A stretch of DNA of 6,889 nucleotides, taken from contig JAFNRY010000052.1 of the NCBI GenBank assembly GCA_017385345.1, positions 1-6,889 on the forward strand. The letters are read 5' to 3'. A program made the position numbers and the translations under genes. Below are positions 4,983 to 6,889 of this stretch, one piece after another. Position 1 is the first letter of the stretch, and every line of letters starts with the position of its first letter. The DNA comes from Kiritimatiellia bacterium (GTDB lineage: Bacteria > Verrucomicrobiota > Kiritimatiellia > RFP12 > UBA1067). The notes beneath the pieces are model-generated. The model was not told the origin of the DNA. It saw nothing but the letters and a program-made list of their open reading frames with translations, and searched no databases.

Positions 4983-6308
4983 TCAGCCTTTCATGAATTC
5001 AGTCGCCCACGGTTCGCGCATGGACTGGTAGAGGAATCTGTCCGCCGCCGGATCGTTGACGGCGCGCAGCGAGACGGGGTCGAACTCGAAGCCGCGGCCG
5101 AGACGTTCCGCCACAATGCCGAGATTGAACATCGTGCAGGAGCGGAAGCCGTTGCATTCATTCAACGCAAAGGTCTTGCGCTCGCGCACGGACTGCATGA
5201 AGTCGGTCACCTGCGGAGCGGGCTCCGGCAGTTCCGCCAGTTTCGCGAGAACCTTCTCCTCGGGCCACCAGCCGTTCGCGTCCTTGATCCGGAGCGTCTT
5301 GCCGCCGGCCTTGGGGTAGACGCAAATGCCGTTAGATCCGCGCAAGAGCGGCTCTTCCTTGAGCGATTCGTCGCCGTCGAGATCGACGGTCGTGCCGTCG
5401 TCGTAGGTAAGAGTTATCCTATCGAAGCGGCCTACGCTCTCGGGATGCTGCTTCGGGCCGGTGTAGCCAATCTTGACCGGGCTGGTGTCGTCCTTGCAGA
5501 GCAGGTACTGGAGCGGGTCGAGATAGTGCTGGGCCATGTCCCCGAGCCCGCCGGAATCGTAATCCCAGTAGCCGCGGAACGACGTGCCGACGCGATGGTC
5601 GGTGTAGGGCTTCCAGGGGGCCGGCCCGAGCCACATTTCGTAGTCGAAACCCTTCGGCACCGGCTGAGGCGTCGCGTTCACGCGGCCGGACCAGAAGAAC
5701 TTCCATGAAAAGCCCTGGCCGGCGCCGAACGTGCACTTGAGAGGTCCTTTGCCAAGCATGCCACTCTCCACTATCTGGCGGATCGGCTTCACTGGAGTTC
5801 CAAAACCGTAGAATACGTCCTGAAAGCGGAACCAAGTGTTGAGACGGAACATGCGCTTTCTGGCCTGAATAACCTCCATGACGCGCTTGCCCTCGCCTAC
5901 GGTGCGAGTCATCGGCTTTTCGCACCAGATGTCCTTGCCGGCGTTGGCGGCCATCACGCTCATGCAGCCGTGCCAGTGCGGCGGCGTGCAGATATGGACA
6001 ATATCGACACCGGGGTCGGCGAGCAGCTCCATGAAGTTCTTGTAGCCTTTGATCTTGCCCCAGCCGGTCTTTTCTGCGAGCTCAAGCCCGTTCCGGACTC
6101 GATATTCGAACGGATCGCACAGGCCAACAAGCCGCGATCCCTTGTAGTGCAGGTGGTTCCCCGAGTGCGCTATGGATCCGAAGCCGATCAACGCGCGCGT
6201 CAACTGGTTGGAAGGCGCGGTGGCGCCCCATAGCGTCTTGGCGGGGATGATATTGAACGCGGCTGTCGCGCCGGCCGCCTTCAAAAACCCCCTTCTGTCC
6301 ATTCTCAT
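4983..6308 (-). CDS. Tat-exported Gfo/Idh/MocA-family oxidoreductase
   Basis: This 441-residue protein starts with a twin-arginine signal (DRRGFLKAAGATAAFNIIPA, Arg5-Arg6), so it is probably exported folded with its bound NAD(P). The Rossmann part follows, with ALIGFGSIAHSGNH (39-52), DIVHICTPPHWHG (102-114) and the family's CEKPMTRT (129-136). The C-terminal domain has RGYWDYDSGGLGDMAQHYLDPL (245-266), typical of the PVC and Bacteroidota members that carry Tat signals. The substrate is usually a sugar, cyclitol or related polyol, but it cannot be told from sequence. ATG 6308 was chosen because AAAGGA lies 6 nt upstream. ATG 6302 is a minor alternative, and the GTG at 6329 would precede the ribosome-binding site. 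It is the first gene of a unit with the lipoprotein and NIF3-like genes. Confidence 0.92.
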   Translation of the reverse strand: MRMDRRGFLKAAGATAAFNIIPAKTLWGATAPSNQLTRALIGFGSIAHSGNHLHYKGSRLVGLCDPFEYRVRNGLELAEKTGWGKIKGYKNFMELLADPGVDIVHICTPPHWHGCMSVMAANAGKDIWCEKPMTRTVGEGKRVMEVIQARKRMFRLNTWFRFQDVFYGFGTPVKPIRQIVESGMLGKGPLKCTFGAGQGFSWKFFWSGRVNATPQPVPKGFDYEMWLGPAPWKPYTDHRVGTSFRGYWDYDSGGLGDMAQHYLDPLQYLLCKDDTSPVKIGYTGPKQHPESVGRFDRITLTYDDGTTVDLDGDESLKEEPLLRGSNGICVYPKAGGKTLRIKDANGWWPEEKVLAKLAELPEPAPQVTDFMQSVRERKTFALNECNGFRSCTMFNLGIVAERLGRGFEFDPVSLRAVNDPAADRFLYQSMREPWATEFMKG

Positions 6309-6314
6309 TTCTTT

Positions 6315-6320
6315 TCCTTT
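6315..6320 (-). promoter_or_regulatory. Ribosome-binding site AAAGGA for the oxidoreductase gene
   Basis: Read on the minus strand, AAAGGA ends 6 nt before ATG 6308 in a purine-only stretch. It decides the start over GTG 6329, which lies upstream of it. It is the clearest Shine-Dalgarno sequence in the window. Confidence 0.6.
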
Positions 6321-6376
6321 CTTTTGCACACGCCCGCGAATCAGATTCTGGGCGCATCGTACCTATATCGGTTGCT

Positions 6377-6387
6377 ATTTTACCACA
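6377..6387 (-). promoter_or_regulatory. Extended -10 promoter TGTGGTAAAAT ahead of the oxidoreductase operon
   Basis: On the minus strand this is a one-base variant of the 11-mer at the two other promoters (TAAAAT for TATAAT). No -35 consensus exists; gtcgcg occupies that position. A start near 6370 would give a leader of about 62 nt with a proper ribosome-binding site, unlike the other two promoters. The inverted repeat at 6408-6422 lies just upstream. Confidence 0.6.
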
Positions 6388-6407
6388 ATCCTCCGCAGCC
6401 GCGACGC

Positions 6408-6422
6408 GAAACGTCCCGTTTC
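6408..6422. promoter_or_regulatory. Operator-like inverted repeat GAAACG-N3-CGTTTC
   Basis: Two perfect 6-bp arms flank a 3-bp centre. The site covers about -38 to -52 relative to the inferred start (~6370), just upstream of the missing -35 box. A further half-site, CGTTTC, follows at 6427-6432. The arms resemble LacI/GalR-family operator halves (GAAACG/CGTTTC), though these usually have no 3-bp spacer. An activator or repressor of the oxidoreductase operon is the inferred ligand. Confidence 0.4.
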
Positions 6423-6751
6423 AATCCGTTTCTTCACAAAGACGCACGACGTCAGCAAGCCGACGTGGAGGCGGGAGCCGAAAGGCCGACATGGGCGCAA
6501 GAATGGCCGTGACCGTGCAGACAGCTAACCGCCTGAAGGTGCCGATCGCCAAAGGGCGACGTTCGCCATACGACGCGAGGGAAATCATCGTGCGCGAGTT
6601 CCCGGGCAACCGGCCAAACGTTCCTTAAATGCAACGCTTCAAACTCGAATTGCGCCCCGAAGCTTCCATTTTTAACCGCGTCGTATTCGCCCACGGCCAC
6701 GCCGTCGTCATTGCGCATGCAGCAGAGTTCGTCGCCGATGAGTTTGCGCGT

Positions 6752-6776
6752 CTTGTCAAGATTCTCGCTTGTCAAG
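6752..6776. repeat. Two identical 9-bp palindromes CTTGTCAAG
   Basis: CTTGTCAAG occurs at 6752-6760 and again at 6768-6776, 16 bp apart centre to centre. A CAAG half-site at 6790-6793 continues roughly the same spacing. The 16-bp period is not a multiple of 3, so coding repetition does not explain it. Paired sites of this kind usually bind a dimeric regulator. Confidence 0.5.
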
Positions 6777-6814
6777 CCGAGTGATTTCGCAAGTCAATAA
6801 AAAATCCACCAAAC

Positions 6815-6840
6815 GTCCTGATAGGCTTTTCGCCCAGGAC
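6815..6840. repeat. Hairpin-forming inverted repeat GTCCTG...CAGGAC
   Basis: GTCCTG (6815-6820) pairs with CAGGAC (6835-6840). Inside, GGC (6824-6826) pairs with GCC (6832-6834) around the loop TTTTC, leaving a 3-nt bulge ATA. On the minus strand a T-rich run (6806-6797) follows about 8-9 nt after the stem. That makes it a weak candidate terminator for a transcript entering from the right, and the spacing is too long for a textbook terminator. Confidence 0.35.
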
Positions 6841-6889
6841 TGTGATGCATTATCATCAAATTTCCGCACTGAATCCGCGCTCTCGGGCA

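Larger units (their letters stand above)
6423..6889. other. Region without a recognisable gene
   Basis: These 467 bases hold no gene I can support. A minus-strand open frame (6775 down to 6452, TTG start) has G/C-rich third positions and a plausible first 60 residues, but it matches no family I know. Its start falls inside the palindrome pair at 6752-6776, and its last ~35 residues look non-protein-like. On the plus strand, short frames such as 6503-6628 are equally unconvincing. The segment 6785-6865 is visibly richer in A+T, as expected of an intergenic stretch. A decayed gene, a structured RNA or a control region for genes beyond the right edge are all possible. Confidence 0.5.

Noticed and set aside
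4156..5031. Long plus-strand open frame (291 codons)
   Set aside because: It lies antisense to the lipoprotein and NIF3-like genes, both strongly supported by motifs and coupling. The translation shows no family features and arises from G+C-rich codon bias.
6843..6858. TGATG...CATCA inverted repeat and ATAAT on the minus strand as a promoter
   Set aside because: The arms are only 5 bp, the -10 match is partial (GATAAT without a correctly placed TG), and no gene start follows closely.
1..6889. CRISPR array, tRNA, insertion sequence or toxin-antitoxin pair
   Set aside because: No regularly spaced repeats of CRISPR length, no tRNA T-arm signature outside coding sequence, no transposase and no paired small genes of that type were seen.

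Overview
The window carries ordinary, densely packed bacterial chromosomal genes with high G+C and strong G/C preference at third codon positions. The best taxonomic hint is the combination of a Tat-exported Gfo/Idh/MocA oxidoreductase, a short family-2-type ThiF and an Lgt of the GRIGCFxxGCCxG type. Together these suggest a Gram-negative bacterium of the PVC superphylum (Kiritimatiellota, Lentisphaerota or Verrucomicrobiota). This is an inference from gene style, not a proven assignment.

Layout, left to right. (1) 2-529 (+) is the 3' end of glutamate synthase large subunit (gltB). (2) 612-2733 (+) is one apparent transcription unit: a small FtsB/DivIC-like division protein, prolipoprotein diacylglyceryl transferase (lgt) and the DNA polymerase III delta subunit (holA). 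Its genes abut or overlap, and an extended -10 promoter lies just ahead of the first. (3) 2741-3573 (-) is a thiS-thiF pair (sulfur carrier and its adenylyltransferase) with its own promoter. It converges on holA with only 7 bp between the stop codons. (4) 3590-6387 (-) is a three-gene unit: Tat-exported oxidoreductase, cysteine-rich lipoprotein, NIF3-like dinuclear-metal protein. A promoter and an operator-like inverted repeat lie upstream. (5) 6423-6889 has no gene I can identify, but it holds a pair of identical 9-bp palindromes and a hairpin.

The most noteworthy signals are as follows. An identical 11-mer, TGTGGTATAAT, stands directly before two unrelated genes on opposite strands, with a one-base variant (TGTGGTAAAAT) before the third transcription unit; none has a -35 box, and two imply near-leaderless mRNAs. 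The lipoprotein has a metallothionein-like tail of 12 cysteines in 37 residues, built from an 18-bp tandem repeat, and sits between a Tat-exported enzyme and a metal-centre protein. The promoter of that operon has a GAAACG-N3-CGTTTC inverted repeat where the -35 box would be. I saw no CRISPR array, tRNA, rRNA, insertion sequence or clear defence system.
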